Below the pieces are notes generated by a model. The model searched no databases. It had not been told where the DNA came from and was given only the letters and a program-made list of their open reading frames with translations. Position numbers and translations under genes: made by a program. A DNA stretch of 64,000 nucleotides, taken from Aquanectria penicillioides (taxonomy: Eukaryota > Ascomycota > Sordariomycetes > Hypocreales > Nectriaceae). Positions 10,191-21,759 of the stretch are shown here, one piece after another. The stretch covers positions 3,906,001 to 3,970,000 of the forward strand of contig PYIU01000002.1 in the NCBI GenBank assembly GCA_003415625.1. Reading direction: 5' to 3'. The first letter of the stretch is position 1. Every line of letters starts with the position of its first letter.

Positions 10191-11408
10191 CTAGTCGGTA
10201 TCGTCACCGACAGGAGACGCAGCACCGGATAGCCGCTTTGCCCGTATGGATTTCCGCTTCGCGCGCGTTGATGCCTTCAGGCTGCTGTTTGTTGAAGATC
10301 TCGTGCTCATGATGGTTTCCAGGTTGGGTCGTTGGGCGGCATGGGTCGAGGTCGCACGCGGACCTAGGCCCATGGTGCTATGAGAGAAGGGCACCGGCCG
10401 GTCTGACTCCTCATCAGACGAAGACTCGGCACCCGGAGGCGCTGCTACTGGTCGCATTCGACCTCGTCTTCTGTCGATGAAGTTGTCCATAGAGTCGTCG
10501 GATGTGTCAAATGATAGGCTGCGGGTTCGGTGTATGCTCAGCGAGCGGTTTGTGCGAGTTAGGAAGAGCGATTCGATGAGCTCCGTTTCTGTGGGGTTGC
10601 TGTTCTCCTTCTTCAATTTCTCCATGACCAGCTTCTCCTGGACCAGTCGTCCCAGTTGGACATCCTCTCCAATCAAGGTCTTGCCGCTAGACTTGCTGCC
10701 AGAGCTCCCGGCCCGGCTGACGGGAACCTTGCCTTCCATGATCTTGGCCGGCGGCGGCGGTTGAAGCATCCATCGATGGGCCTCCTTAGAGGGGGCCTTG
10801 CTGCTGACAACCGGGGGATGGTAGTCGTTGATGGGTTGGTTCTTTGGGGCAAAGTAGAAATCCCGTCGGTCCTGGTCCGTCACTTCCTTGTCGATGCCAA
10901 GGGTCGATTCGATCAAACGGCCTGCGGAATCGCGGGCCTTGGAGATGGCTTCCATAAGCTTCTGGCCGGACCACTGTCCCCATAGTTCCTCGTCCTCGCG
11001 CTGGTACCCTTTCCGTCGGTTCCAGTCGTCTGACAGGCCGTCGTCGTCGGTGATTACGGTTGTGCTGGGAGCGATGTTGAGTCGACTCTCGTCTGGGTTG
11101 GTCTGCTCAGAAAGGCTGAGGGCGATGCTGTCGCCTCCGGAGCTGGTGAGGCCGCGCTGGCTGGAGTTCTTGCTGGCCGACTTCTTGGGGAGGCTAGGCC
11201 CCATGTTAATTTCCTCCTGCCAGTACGGGTTCGTGTTGAAAGGTGAAGGGTGTTGGTAAAGGCCTGGTTGCTCCGTCTCGAGTCTCGCCTTCTCCTCGCG
11301 TTCCCTCTTGGCCTTGTCCCGGGCCTTTTTCCGATGGCGGACCTTGGCGCATGGTGTGCAGGCGATGATGTAGAAGACGGCGGATTGCACCGCGATGGGG
11401 AAAGACAT
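10191..11408 (-). CDS. Conserved fungal protein of unknown function, 405 aa
   Basis: I do not recognise a named family. The first 20 residues are hydrophobic (AVQSAVFYIIACTPC) and end in a CxxC-like pair, followed at once by a very basic helix (KVRHRKKARDKAKRER) and then EKARLETEQPGLYQHPSPFN, a block that looks strongly conserved. This resembles a membrane anchor or lipid-modified N-terminus with a basic cytosolic flank. Residues 60-130 are Ser/Asn-rich. A folded-looking part follows near 130-190 (WNRRKGYQREDEELWGQWSG, a helix, then DRRDFYFAPKNQPINDYHPP). The end is Arg/Ser-rich, with runs such as KRKSIRAKR. Single exon, no break. Function unknown. Confidence 0.85.
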   Translation of the reverse strand: MSFPIAVQSAVFYIIACTPCAKVRHRKKARDKAKREREEKARLETEQPGLYQHPSPFNTNPYWQEEINMGPSLPKKSASKNSSQRGLTSSGGDSIALSLSEQTNPDESRLNIAPSTTVITDDDGLSDDWNRRKGYQREDEELWGQWSGQKLMEAISKARDSAGRLIESTLGIDKEVTDQDRRDFYFAPKNQPINDYHPPVVSSKAPSKEAHRWMLQPPPPAKIMEGKVPVSRAGSSGSKSSGKTLIGEDVQLGRLVQEKLVMEKLKKENSNPTETELIESLFLTRTNRSLSIHRTRSLSFDTSDDSMDNFIDRRRGRMRPVAAPPGAESSSDEESDRPVPFSHSTMGLGPRATSTHAAQRPNLETIMSTRSSTNSSLKASTRAKRKSIRAKRLSGAASPVGDDTD

Positions 11409-12527
11409 TGTCGTCGCCGTCTATCGGGCGGGCCCCGGACATGAACACAAAAAGGAAAGCAAGGAAAAGGAAAAAGAAAAGAAGAACTCCTCAGGTTGGT
11501 CGACAAGGCAGGCGTATTGCAAGGTCGGTTTACAACATGGAGGAAAGAGAAAGGAGAGTCGGTCTGGAGGTTGGACGAGGCGGTTCAGCTGGGGGGAGCA
11601 AGAAGGGCGGCCAACGGGGGGCCCGTAAATGAGCGGCGCTGAGGTGGGAGAGATAGTTGGTGGACGGAGGATGGAGGCGCGCCTAGGCCAGCACCAGCGA
11701 GAGGAAATACGGTGGAAGCAGCCGCTGTTTGGAGGGTGAGGCGAAGCAGCCGCGAGCCAAGACGGGGTCCGGGGCCACGGTATGCCGAATGCACGAGCTG
11801 AAATGCAACGGCGGGAGCAATTCGTCAGAGGCGTGAAGTGTTTGGGCAGTTGATTCAGGGCGAGGACACAGGAATGAGGAAACGGGGGGAACTGGCGGTT
11901 CGTGTGGGGAGATTGGGATCAGGGGCGACGCCGTTTCACAGCCAGGTGCGGCGGCCGCTAGTCGAGTAATAAACGGGCAGCCGTCGCTCTCTCTGTCGGT
12001 CCAGAGTTGCTCCAGGGCCCACGAGTCCCCCGACTTAGTGCGCAGGGTCGGCAAGACTGAGGTTGGTAGGTTGGTGTGACCGCAAGGTACCTAGCCCAAC
12101 GGTACATCCGTAGCGTACCGATTTTGCCTTTTGAGGCTTGAGGAGAGGAGGAAGAGGAAGAGAAGGGGATGGTTGGGGGGGGGGGCGTGGAGGGAGGCGC
12201 TAGCGATGCAGCGAAGTCCAGGGCCGTAAGACGGGTAAGGTTCTTGGTGGCCGTAATGAGGAGCAGAAGCCAGAGCGCTGAGCCGAGTTGGCTGATGAGA
12301 CGGCACTCTTTGTAGGGTGTTGGTGCCGGTCTGGTCTTGGCACCCGGGGGGGTCTTGACTCCTTCCGCTGCTGTGATGCGCGACGACGGCGGGTCGGTGT
12401 CAGGATTGAGGCACAAGGAGACAAGGGTCTCAGATATATATGTGTGACGGAGATCCTACGCTGCTCGTCGATGGGTACGGGGAGCAGAGCAAAACGGACG
12501 AGTCGCCGGGCATTGACACAAATGGCG

Positions 12528-12556
12528 CAGGCGCTGGCGCAGGCGCTGGCGTAGAC
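12528..12556. repeat. GGCGCAGGCGCT 12-bp direct repeats
   Basis: About two and a half tandem copies of a GC-rich 12-mer (GGCGCAGGCGCT) in non-coding sequence. Confidence 0.75.
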
Positions 12557-12869
12557 GCGGCAGATGCACGCACTAATACATACCAACTACCTTAGGCAAT
12601 GAGCATGTACCAGGTAGCAAGGGAGGTATTCGTATCCTTCGTAACGAGGGAAGCAAGGTGCAGTGCCATTTCGCAGCCGCCACCTATTTATGGCATACCT
12701 GGCTGTCTAAGTATGTATGGGCTGAAGGAAGTCATGACGATTGTTGATGCTCTAACATAAGACAACGACATCCTCACCAAAGAGATAACATAATAAACAA
12801 ACAGCCCAGGCACATGGACGGCGCAGTGGAAACCAAAAGACGAAAAGAAAAAGAAAAGAAAAAAATAAA

Positions 12870-12917
12870 GAGAAGAAGAAGAAGAAGAAGAAGAAGAAGA
12901 AGAAGAAGAAGAAGAAG
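12870..12917. repeat. (GAA)16 trinucleotide microsatellite
   Basis: Sixteen perfect GAA units after an A/G-rich stretch; CTT on the other strand. Purine-pyrimidine tracts of this length can form triplex DNA and vary in length between isolates. Confidence 0.97.
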
Positions 12918-14255
12918 CGACATGCATCAACGCGTGGGATGTGAGTAGGAGGGGCAGGGTCAGAGAGTGGGAGTCGTACGCAACATGGCACATGGGAGAT
13001 GAGGGCATCCATGGGAATCCAATCCCAATCTATCGATCCCTCCCAGGGCCCATGACGGTCCGGAAGGGATGCCATACTGAGTAGTCTGCACTCTGCACAT
13101 GCACCAGGGGCAGTAGTGGTGGGTGGGTGGGACGCCAGGGACCTTCCAACAAGGGCAATCGCCCACCAAAACACATGTACATTTCGTCAGTGACCCCATT
13201 CCCTTGCCCCGCCCCGGGCGCGCAGCCAGCCCAACTATCTACGGGCTACTCAACAGTAGGCACTCCGGAAAGAGCCTGGGGCCAGAATCTCGGCGGGCCT
13301 CTCTCCAACCTGCAGGCTGCAGTGCTTTGAGTGGCTTGTTGCAGTGGGGTTTGGCACCCACCTCCGGAGAAGACAACCAGTTGACATACCTACTTGGTGT
13401 CGTTGCCCGTGGATATGGAGTCCGGGAGGTGTTGTTGTGCATATTCATGTACCGGTAGGCCAGGCGGAGATAAAAAAAAAAAAGTGATCGGATATTTTAG
13501 CTTCGTCATGTCCGACGGTGTCCCAAAGTACCTAGTTATCGCCTGCATCATTTGCTTTTAATTTTGCTTCATTTTATTTTCACCAGATAACGGACGCACC
13601 TTCTTCGCCCATGGTTCCCATGGAAGTTCATGTCCGGCTCTCATTCAACAAAATCAAGGCCCGCTAAACTGCGGGCTGCAGCGGCCTTGCAGTGCGGTGT
13701 CGGTGGAGGCAGTGGTCGAGACTCACCTCCTCATCCTCCTCCGCAGCGGCTACTGACACACAGGCTCGCACACCACCACCCAGTACATTTTCGGGTGTCC
13801 TTGCAATGCGGCTTGGGGCTGGGCTGTTCCATGGCCACGTTGGAGGAGGATCCATGATCCCTGGTGTCCTAAACATGTTTGTCAGTCAGTCAGTCACGTC
13901 GTCCATGCGCCCATTCACCATTCATTCACCTGCCCGTCCAATGCGTCTCCCCTCTGCTCTGCCCAATCGACTGCCAACCCAACTCTTTTCCAATGAACCA
14001 GCCTGCTAGCGGCCTGCGCGGCTTGCATACCGCCTTGCACCACGAGGAACTATATCTGCGTAGGTCGGTAGTATTACCGACCTAAGGGAAATCCCCTAGA
14101 TGGAAGTCGAGAGAAAATCGCCCGCGGAGCCGCTTAGATCGTAATCAAGGAATCGCTCCGCAGGCGGGCCCAATTGCAGCTGGCTGGATCCATCAATCCA
14201 CTCCTCACTTGCTTCATGTACGGCAGGATAATCCACGAAATACCGACTAGTCATC

Positions 14256-14342
14256 CGTGTATGTATGTAGGTGTGTATGTATGTATGTATGTATGTATGT
14301 GTGTATGTATATGTGTGCGTGTGAGTGTGTGTGTGTGTGTGC
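14256..14342. repeat. Compound GTAT / GT microsatellite
   Basis: About 87 bases of GTAT units with interruptions, passing into a GT run. The frames that cross it encode only Tyr/Val/Cys or His/Thr repeats and are not genes. Confidence 0.97.
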
Positions 14343-16691
14343 CTCCTCCTCCACCCTCCCCTCCTCCTTCGCCCGCACTCGCAACCTGGGCCGCCCTCCG
14401 GCTGTGAATCTCCATTTGCCACCGCTCATCAACGGGACGTTTTGCCTTCGGGCGCGGCATTGACGGAGGCTGCTGCGATGAACTTGGATCCCAAGCAGCA
14501 GCCGCCGTCGTCCTTTGAAGTCAAGGTTCCGGACGCCTTCAAAACTCTCTCGGGTGCTGAGTGGCCCCCGTTGGCTAGCCCGGTAGTCGGGGCGTCGCGT
14601 CGTCGGTGTGATGGTGACGTCGTGGGCGTAATTCGGCTGAGCAAAATCACTCTCATGCAGCGCACGAAGTCATCATGGTCACCCCGACATATCCGTGGCC
14701 CGCCATGGCTCTCCGGCGGGCGACCGAGGGGTTTTCCTTGGTCCGTTTCCCTCGCTCTCGTTAGTTATTCACTCTCTCTTGGCTTGCCTTTTCGTTTCTC
14801 CACACTAAAATGCTCCAAGATTCGCCTATTCTCCGTCCGTTATGGCGAACTGAACTCCATTCGCATCCGCGCTCCTGAGTTGCACTCGTCGTAATTCGCT
14901 GCTTGTTCGCTGCAGCTGCTCGGTCCAACACGCTCTAGGACTCCGGCTTGGCACCGTCCCCGTCCCCATCCGACGTGGCCACCCCCCGCCTCTCTCCGTC
15001 ATGGAAGCTCGGGTCGTGTGTGCGGTTGCATGCCAGACGTAATGCCATACATGAGCCCGCATCACCTCGTCCCATTCGTCCCAAGCCATGCAAGGGCCCA
15101 GTTGACAAGGACGGATCCTCTCCGTCGCAGTGCTTTAGCCTCGCCTACTTGCACTGTAGTTAATTACTGCACCCAACCGCCAAAGACTGCGACGGCTCGG
15201 TGGTTCGCTCGCCCAATAGCGCTGCGCCGATCAACCATGATGGTTCCTAGCGTTGCGATAGACCACCATCACCTCCTCCATGTGTTCTGCTTTATAGGCC
15301 TGTAAATATCCCAAGCAGATGTCACCCTCCGGCATGTTCTTGTCCTCATGAGCACCCATCGCCCAGCCGCGTGATTCATGAGCCAAACAAATGACATACC
15401 TATCTGTGGGTGGCGGTCAATTGCTCGGCGGTGTGGAACTTGACAGAACAACGAGCGGTTTATGTGCGCTGAACGGCCTACGCACAGTAGGTCCGTCCGC
15501 CGCCAGGTACCTACGGTATGGCATGCACTGGGCATGTTTGTCAGTATGTCATGTACCGTATCTAGGTAGGTAGGTATGTATCTGCCTGGGTGCATGCGTG
15601 CATGTACGGACCGAGTAATCCTGGGCGTGCGTGTTTCTCTGCAGCGCCGTGCATACACATACATACCATCGTAGTATTTGCTCAGACATCCCAACCAAAC
15701 CCACGCGCAACCTGACCCCAGGGCACCAATGGCCTCCATGCTTGCTGACCCAGGCTCTTCGCCGCTCTTGCGGATGTTTGTTACCGCAACTTCCCTATCC
15801 CACCCTCCACATTCGAAGTCCGGATCCTGTTCCGTCAGTTATCGTCATGCATGCCTCAGACCATCCCTGCGCAACATCTTCCCAGCCCCCTCACAGAGGC
15901 ATTGAATGTTACCATCCTCCTCGAGAGCTGAGACTCGCTCTCTTCAGTGAGCTCCGTCAAAGGGAGAGCTGAAAAGTTGGGCGGGTTATCGATACGACAA
16001 CCAGTTATTGGGCCCCGGCACCAAAGGCCGTGGTCTACCTACAAACTGTGCACCCTTCTAGTTCGGCTCTCGGTGCCTTGCCCACCGCTTGCATGCGGTT
16101 TAGGGCCGCCGAAACAACTCAGAAGCTCAGGCTTTGTGCTCCGCGTAATCACAAGCGAGATAGATCCATGGAAGTTCAGAGAGACTAGAGCCTTTCCATA
16201 TTGGGTAACATATATTATACCTCTCATCTCCCCTTATTGGAGCTCGATAACTGCGTTCAGGAATACACTGCCCATCTTCCTCACTGAAATGCACACATGC
16301 CGCCATCTCCACGGCCGTCATGGGGGGCCTCAGTCCTTGTCCTCGGGCCCGCCTGCTTTTTTAACCCTTCACCTCATCCCCCAAGTCAGTTACCTCGTTG
16401 GGGATGCCGTCGCACCCCAGAAATGTTCCCCTAATTCCTTAAACTCCAGCTTCAAACGCTTGGGCTGTCGCAACATGGTCCAGTTTTTGGTTGGACAGCG
16501 CCTTCGGATCCAAGTATTTTGCACGCAAACAGAAAACAAAGATGTGAAAAAGAAAAAGAAAAAAGACAAGAAAGAAATAGAAGGGGTTATAGTGTCTCAG
16601 CAGACAGGGCAGTGTACAAGGGGGTAGTGATGGAGTGATCGTAGTTGGTGCTCAGTCATGCTGGCATGAGTACATTGACCAAGTCTCATCC

Positions 16692-17976
16692 TTAAACGTC
16701 CCACTCCTCCTCCTCTTCCTCGTCCTCATCAGCAGGCTCGTCCTTGGAGCTCAAGGCAGAGAAGGATCCAAAGGACTGGGCAGACTTGGTGGCCTGGTTG
16801 TTCGTAGCAACTGGCTTGGACTGAGCTGGGGCGCGGACAAGCTCATCGCCAGAGTCGACAGAGGGCTCGTTCTTAGCAGCCTTCTTGGAAGACTTGGTCT
16901 TGACGGTGCTCCACTCATCCTCGTCGCTCTTCAGCATCTCCAACTGCTCCTCCTCCGAGGGGAGAGACGAGATCCAGTTGCCCTCCGCCGGCTTGGCAGC
17001 AGCAGGAGCAGGAGCTGATAGCTCGAATGTGTCCAATGGCTGATGGAAACCGTTAGACTTAGCAGCAGCAGGGGCAGCGTTGCTATCGCCGTTGGGAGCG
17101 CCCTGAGTCCAGGCAGACTTGTTGCCGTTGGCGGCAACGAACTGAGATCCGTCCTTGGCAGCCCGGCCCTCGGCGATGCGAGCAGTCCGTCGCTGCTTCT
17201 CCTCAAGAACCTTGCGGTCCTTCTCAGCCTCCTCACGAACAGCCTTGGCAGCCTCGGCCTTCTTGCGGTTCTGTCGCTGCTTCTTAGTCTCAACAGGCTC
17301 GGGAGCCTTGGCAGCCTTCTTCTGCTGCTGCTGCTGCTTCATGGGGGCAGTGTCGGTGACGCGGAGAACAGCAGGGCGGACAGGGGCAGCCTCGAGCATA
17401 TCAGAGACGTCTCCGGCGACGGCAGGGCCAACCTCGGGAGAGGTAATGGGGGACTGGTCGTCGTCGGCATCAGCACCGGTGGTAGAGGATGGAGCAGATT
17501 CCTTCTCCTTCTCCTCAACTGCCTTCTCCTCAGCAGCAACTGCCATCTGGTTGGCACGCGACTGCTTCACGGACTTCTCACGCTGCTTCTTTCCACCGTC
17601 AGCCTTGGTGGCAAGCTTGGCTCCCTCCTGGGCCTTGGCCAGCTGTCGGGCAAACTTCAAGTTATCAACATCATCATCTCGCTTGTTGTCCTGAGCGCTG
17701 GTCGACGAAATCTTGGGCTCCGGAGCGGGAGCGGCGGCCTTGGCCTTGGATGCCTTCTTGGATGCCTCTTGAGCCTCCGAGGTGAAGTTCTCCATGCGCT
17801 GCTTCTTCTTTCGGTCCTCCTTGCGAGGCTCTGCCTGTGAGCTCTTGGGGCCTTGGGAGGGCAGTTCCAGCTCGCTTTCGGTTCTTCTGAGTCGAGACCT
17901 GGTAGATGACATAGCCAACACCAAACAGGGTGGCATAGCCGCCAATTGTGTAGAGGTAGCTCATGCTGTCCGCCAT
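16692..17976 (-). CDS. Membrane-anchored Lys/Glu-rich protein, frame broken at two C runs
   Basis: Conserved-looking filamentous-fungal protein of about 428 aa; function unknown. The ATG at 17976 begins MADSMSYLY, and residues 6-26 form one membrane helix (LYTIGGYATLFGVGYVIYQV), so the rest is probably cytosolic. After KNRKRAG the frame changes by +1 and continues to the stop at 16692 as a charged, Lys/Ala/Glu-rich chain (AEPRKEDRKKKQRMENF, later a long KKQRQNRKKAEAAKA helix, WISSLPSEEEQLEMLKSDEDEW) ending in an acidic EEEEEWDV tail. The break falls at two GGG runs (17855-17857 and 17859-17861 on this strand). One extra C in each coding-strand run would join the frames, and no intron fits. 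I treat it as an intact gene with sequence errors. Confidence 0.75.
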
Positions 17977-20112
17977 GTTGAAGTCGTTTGATATTCTAGT
18001 ATATAGGACGAAGGACGAAGATGATGAGGATGCCGATGCCGATGCCAATGTTGTTGATGGCTCGTGGGATCGGGTCGCGTGGCGATAGCTCCGAGTCGGG
18101 AGGCGATGTCTAAAGGGGCAGGGCTGGGTGATGAGGTGGGAGAGAACAACAGGCGATTGGAGAAGGGAGGGGAGCCCGTTGATGATGAAGTGGGAGAGGG
18201 ATTGGTCGGGATTGGACGCTAGGTCGGATTGTTGGTGGAGGATGGACGGAGAAGTTGGCGAAGTTAAAGAAGATGGGTGTGCGCAGTCGCGATCATGAGG
18301 CCAGATTGGCTCTTCAGCAGCTATCCTGCCCACGCAACGCAACGCAACAGGGATACGGCAACGGAGCGCGAGAGCTGGCAGAAGATTGAGTAGCGAGAGA
18401 GACGGGGCTTTTGAGATTGACGAGGATGAAAAGGGGGCAAGTTGATGAAGGTGAATGGAGAGAGGTGAGAAAGTGAGCTTGGCGCAAAAGGGTCGCAGAA
18501 GACACCAGGTGGCTTCAAGCGTGGGCAGCCAGTCGTGTTGCGCAGCGTGAGGCAAGCAGCGTCGCGGATCGAGAAAACGAGCTGCTGCAGGGAGGTAGAT
18601 GGATAGTTCGCTGGGCCAGGCACGCCAAAGCAGGTAGCTGTGGGGCGTTGGTAGCCTCTGCGGAGACAGGCTGTCCAGGTACCGTAGCCAGCAAATTCCG
18701 GTGGGGGAGGTACCGGCGGGCAGGTTTGATTGAAGTCCGCTCGGCCAATCTTACTGGCGACTTTCCCGTTCAATGGTCCTGGTCCACCTTTTGGGGTCTT
18801 TTGGGGGGGGGGAATGCAAAATCCAAACAGGGGGCAGACACAAAGAGCTGAAAGCCTGAGGTGATGATGGTGCGAGGCAAGCAGCACAAGGTTGGATTTT
18901 GCCGAGCGAGCCTCTTTTGCTCGACTGACTTTGGAACGCTGTGGATAACGCAGGCGTTCAGACAGGTAGGTGTATGGGCAGGCGCATGGAGAGGTGTGTG
19001 GACAGGTGTCAGCCCGGCGCCGGCGGCTCTCCCCCGACCAACCCTCACCCGCTGACCGGGCCAAGCTCCAGACAGACGGAAGACCCCTAGAAGTAGCCCG
19101 TATAAGGGGGCCGCCAGCGGAGGGTCTCTTGGGGTAGTGGGGCAACGCCCTTGTGGACAGTGCCCCGAGCCCAGCCTAGCTCCCTAGGAGCGGCGGCCAG
19201 CGGGCAATAGAACAGCTAGCGCCCAACTGCCAACTGCTCAGCGCCTTTGACACCTTGCCACATCCCCTGCCACCGCAACGGATGTGCTTCCCTCTGGCTG
19301 CCATTTGGCCAAAGCTGCAAGGGTCTTCTCCTCGGGCCAGGAGCACGACCATCCGCACCCCAAGTCTGTCTAGAGGACGTAGGTGGACCGTGGACGTCGG
19401 AGCTGGCACGTGACAGCTCCCGTCCCGTCCCACCATCTCCCACGCCATGCCATCCAGTAGCACCGAGTGCCACCTTCCTCCGAAAGCTCGTTCCAAGCCA
19501 CGACATGCACCTTGGCGGAGTAACACAGTGTCAAGGTTGCACATGTCCGTGTTTTTCAAATGCCAACTTGCACCTCCTCAAAAGCAACGATGATTGAGCC
19601 CTAGGGCTTGGGAATAGTTTTTTGCCTTTTTCCAATAGCATCAATAGAATGAAACAGCAATTGGGCCTCTCCACCTGATATATAACCCCCTTTAAATACT
19701 CTCCATCATGGTTCATCTTAAAATACTAGCGGCGATATATCTTAAAGCGCCATGCCGCAAAAATGGTCAGAATGGGAAGGAGGGGCTTATCAGGTGGCCA
19801 CCCCACCTTGGCACAAAGCTAAGAGAGGGGAAATAGCCCAAAACGCCAACCACGATGACTTGGTTCGTTATCTCAACTTGGTAATCTCACCATCTTGTAA
19901 ACGAGACTACTTTTGCTTCATTCTTGATTGTGAAGTCGCGTTGGTCCCTGGTGGAAGTTTGTGAAGTGTCTGGCCTCCAGTTGTTTGCGACTGTGCTTCC
20001 TCATCTTGACTGCACAACATCACGAGTTCTGCCCTCCTGTGACTCTGTGTATTCGCCGGTACTTCATCCATCCTCCCGAATCAGTCAGGCCAGGAGGCAC
20101 GTCTTGTTCAAC
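17977..20112. other. Intergenic, two divergent promoters
   Basis: Upstream of the membrane-anchored gene (-) and of the nucleoside hydrolase (+). The left part to about 18600 is a G/A-rich leader with a (GCAAC) run at 18335-18350. A G9 run sits at 18803-18811. From 19600 the sequence is AT-richer. No gene seen. Confidence 0.5.
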
Positions 20113-21587
20113 ATGGCTCCGAAGCACAGGATCATCATCGACACTGACCCAGGTACGATAAAGCGTATCGACTAGCATCTCTCTGTCAGATGACTAACGG
20201 TTCTCAAGGCGTCGACGATGTCCTAGCTATGCTCCTAGCTCTTAGCGCCAAACCCGATGAGCTTGACGTTGTTATGATCTCTGTCTCTTACGGAAATGTG
20301 CCTCTGACGAGGTATGATGTTCTTGATAAGTTATGCTTCTCAAGTCTGACAACAGTTGTAGCACCCTTCACAATGTGGTTTCTCTGTTCCACGTCATCGG
20401 CAAGGAGCTCGAATGGAGAAAGTCCCAAGGCAAACCTGAAGGCTACGAGGCAATGAAGGCCAGCAAGCCCATTGTGGCTGTTGGCCCTGAGCACCCCTGT
20501 GCGATGAGGAGTTGATGGCAGACTACTTTCGTGAGACTCAACTTCCCTGCCTTCGAACTTCATCAACCCTAATGCTGTGGCTTTGTTCTGCATAGATGGC
20601 CTCGATGGGCTTCACAATGTCCACGATGCTCACCCACACCTCACCCCTGCGGACACATGGAGAAGTCTTTTCAAGGAAGGAGATGTGTCAGTTGCCTCTG
20701 AGGATTTCTCTCCATACTTCACCGCCTCCAAGACTCCCGCTCATAAGGAGATCCTCCGCCTGCTCAAGGAGAACCCAGCAGACACGATTTCCATTCTGTC
20801 TCTTGGTCCTTTGACCAACGTTGCCTTGGCCGCCGCTGAAGACCCTGAGACATTCCTCCGTGTCAAGGAGCTTGTTGTCATGGGTGGTGCTGTTCATTGC
20901 GAAGGCAATGTGACTCCCGTCGCCGAATTTAATTGTTACGCCGACGCCGTCGCTGCTGCCCGAGTATACGCCCTAACGTCTTATACCCCGAGTTCCACTA
21001 TGCCAGTGGTACCCCAAGAACTCTCTACCCTGACCCCTTATCCCGCAAAACTCTCTCGTCAACTCAAGTTGACTCTGGCCCCCCTTGACATTACTACACC
21101 TCATCTAATCACTAGGAGCTACTTTGCCGAGCATATCAAGCCTCGCATTGACGCTGGTAGCCCCTTGGCAGTCTGGACGGCTCATTTTGTGAATGGAGCT
21201 TTCAACAAAATCGTATCCAATGAGGGAGACGAAAACGAGCCCGGCCTATCATTGCACGACCCATTGACTGTCTGGTATATGCTGACACATGACGACCCCA
21301 AATGGAAGACCCCAGCAAAGCCCGAAGACATTCGCATCGAGACATCCGGGCAATGGACCCACGGAATGCATATTATTGATCGGCGCTTCAGGAAGAAGCC
21401 AGCTGAGAACGCAGTGGCGTTGACTGAGAACCCCAACGATGACCCCAAGTTTGTGGCTCTTGACGAGGTACACGGTGACGACATGGGTTGGTTGAGTGTG
21501 CGAAAGGGCAACCGAATCAACCGACTTTTGGAATCCCCTGGAGAAGAGCTCTTCAAGGAGGTTTTGATGGAGAGGGTCTTCACATAG
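20113..21587 (+). CDS. Inosine-uridine preferring nucleoside hydrolase, three introns, one missing base
   Basis: Hydrolyses the N-glycosidic bond of nucleosides for purine/pyrimidine salvage. Exons 20113-20152, 20209-20311, 20362-20530 and 20596-21587; all three introns have GT/AG ends and join in phase. The N-terminus carries the family's ribose/calcium-binding motif DTDPGVDDVLA, split by intron 1. Further marks: YGNVPL, the VAVGPEHP block, DGLDGLHNVHDAHPHLTP, ISILSLGPLTNVA, VVMGGAVHCEGNVTPVAEFNCYAD, and LHDPLTVWY near the C-terminus, which supplies the last Asp ligand. In exon 3 the frame is lost at a C4 run (20494-20497); one added C restores HPLCDEELMADYF and gives 434 aa. Without that correction the protein stops after about 100 residues. 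The correction is inferred, since all other parts are intact. Exact substrate preference is unknown. Confidence 0.85.
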
Positions 21588-21759
21588 GCTTTGCTGCCAC
21601 TCAATAGCAGCTTTTTGCTGGGGACACCAAGGCGAATCCGGCGAATCATACAGTGCATGCGGAGCAAGAAATGCTTCAAATACAACAGTTATTTTGAAAT
21701 AGAATCAAGTCTTGGGTTTTATAGATTGAACCTGGGAGGCTGACCATGTCTGGCTAGAT

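Larger units (their letters stand above)
11409..16691. other. Gene-poor 5.3 kb region rich in simple repeats
   Basis: No coding region I can support. The first kilobase is G/A-rich on this strand (C/T-rich for the minus-strand gene it leads into). Three microsatellites are listed separately. The longest frame (15947-16627, 226 codons) has no bias or family pattern and I do not call it. Regulatory DNA, long UTRs or non-coding transcripts are possible. Confidence 0.5.

Noticed and set aside
14250..14460. Short frames rich in His/Thr or Cys/Val
   Set aside because: Translation of a GTAT/GT microsatellite.
15947..16627. 226-codon open frame (+)
   Set aside because: Starts with GTG, no domain pattern, ends in a Lys run from a simple A/G tract; likely chance.
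17043..17840. 265-codon Leu/Gly-rich frame opposite the membrane-anchored gene (+)
   Set aside because: Complement of Lys/Glu/Ala codons; no independent signal.
20494..20520. Nucleoside hydrolase as a pseudogene
   Set aside because: Only one defect, at a C run like those in five other genes; all motifs and introns are otherwise intact.
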